21,542 nucleotides of DNA from a virus: positions 1 through 21,542 of the IMG/VR virus record IMGVR_UViG_3300025439_000041, one strand, 5' to 3'. The stretch's first letter is position 1, and each line of letters starts with the position of its first letter. Shown here piece after piece: positions 21,123 to 21,542 of the stretch. The notes under the pieces are model-generated. The model searched no databases, was not told where the DNA came from, and saw only the letters and a list, made by a program, of their open reading frames with translations. The translations under genes were made by a program, and so were the position numbers.

Positions 21123-21542
21123 TCAAGATGGATTATCTTTTATCCTCACTTCCAAAAGGGTTGCAAACACCTCAAGATTCTTATCTTCCATGTCTCGCCA
21201 TTCTTTTTTCCCGGTCATACCTTCTACCGTAGCCAATTTAGCGGCCTCATCGTCTCCGTGCATGGTAGTGAGGGCGGCGTCTATCCGGGCGATTAAAGGG
21301 TTAGGAGCGGCGCCGGATTCTGCCTTGACCTTAGCGCGGAGCTTCCCGAGAGCTACCCCGAAAGCCTTGGCCCATGATTCTGTGTTGTACTGGGGATTTC
21401 TTACCTGGTCCAGTCTCAGAAATACCCATGTGCCGTTCTTGTCCACCTTGGTCAAGTCTTTGAGAAGCATGTCCATCTCTGATTCGTCACCCTTGCAGTA
21501 TTCCCCCAGCTCTCTCAAGATGGAAGTTTGGACTGCGGTAAG
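21123..21542 (-). CDS. Hypothetical protein, C-terminal part (cut by window edge)
   Basis: The frame is open to the right edge, so the TTG at 21518 is probably not the start; 139 residues are visible. The visible part is helical and charged (ILRELGEYCKGDESEMDML, then WAKAFGVALGKLRAKVKAE). It has no metal or nucleotide motif that I can name. Its position before the replication promoter suggests a recombination or replication accessory role, which is a guess. Confidence 0.65.
   Translation of the reverse strand, partial: LTAVQTSILRELGEYCKGDESEMDMLLKDLTKVDKNGTWVFLRLDQVRNPQYNTESWAKAFGVALGKLRAKVKAESGAAPNPLIARIDAALTTMHGDDEAAKLATVEGMTGKKEWRDMEDKNLEVFATLLEVRIKDNPS

Noticed and set aside
1-21542. Alternative genetic code with TGA as sense codon
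   Set aside because: Many genes end in TGA exactly at ATGA/TGATG junctions and at natural protein ends. Only the 11510 TGA behaves as sense.
1-21542. tRNA genes, CRISPR arrays, insertion sequences, attachment sites
   Set aside because: I found no cloverleaf, no regularly spaced repeats, no transposase or integrase and no terminal repeats by eye.

Overview
The window looks like part of a tailed-phage genome or prophage from a Gram-negative host. The genes are short, tightly packed and translationally coupled (ATGA, TAATG and TGATG junctions). Shine-Dalgarno sites are strong (AGGAGG type) and the standard bacterial code is used. One exported gene has a lipobox-type signal, which fits a diderm host. 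No terminase, capsid, tail, integrase, holin or endolysin gene is visible, so only part of the genome is here.

Positions 1-7609 (+ strand) are the end of a late operon. They hold the 3' 6.3 kb of a giant polyvalent protein gene, cut by the left edge, coupled by a 4-nt overlap to an ATP-grasp ligase-like gene. A strong bidirectional terminator at 7615-7644 separates this from everything to the right, which is all on the - strand and converges on it.

Reading the - strand in its transcription order (right to left), the replication end comes first. It has a gene cut by the right edge (21123-21542), a promoter with a structured, terminator-like leader (20980-21113) and a small ribbon-helix-helix (RHH)-like protein. 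Next come a replication initiator-like gene with four 11-bp iterons and an AT-rich flank inside it (a lambda-O-style origin candidate), a Twinkle/DnaB-like helicase, and a separate CHC2 primase zinc-finger protein. Then come an HNH nuclease, a small zinc protein with a clamp-binding-like tail, a polynucleotide kinase-like protein with a HAD phosphatase, and a two-helix membrane protein. A second promoter (16584-16611) precedes HNH, SNF2-type helicase, HNH and DNA methyltransferase genes. A third promoter inside an inverted repeat (13061-13098) precedes an RHH regulator, three zinc-ribbon proteins, a 34-aa membrane protein, a PAPS-reductase-like gene, a PD-(D/E)XK nuclease, coiled-coil proteins, and five consecutive exported proteins.

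The most unusual feature is an in-frame TGA at 11510-11512 in the PAPS-reductase-like gene. It sits where I remember relatives having Cys (a C-x-x-C motif), and reading continues in frame to a family-typical C-terminus. This could be selenocysteine, readthrough, a split gene or a nonsense mutation. Other leads are the iteron origin, the attenuator-like leader RNA and an out-of-frame ORF with its own ribosome binding site inside the giant gene. Family names come from recalled motifs, not searches.
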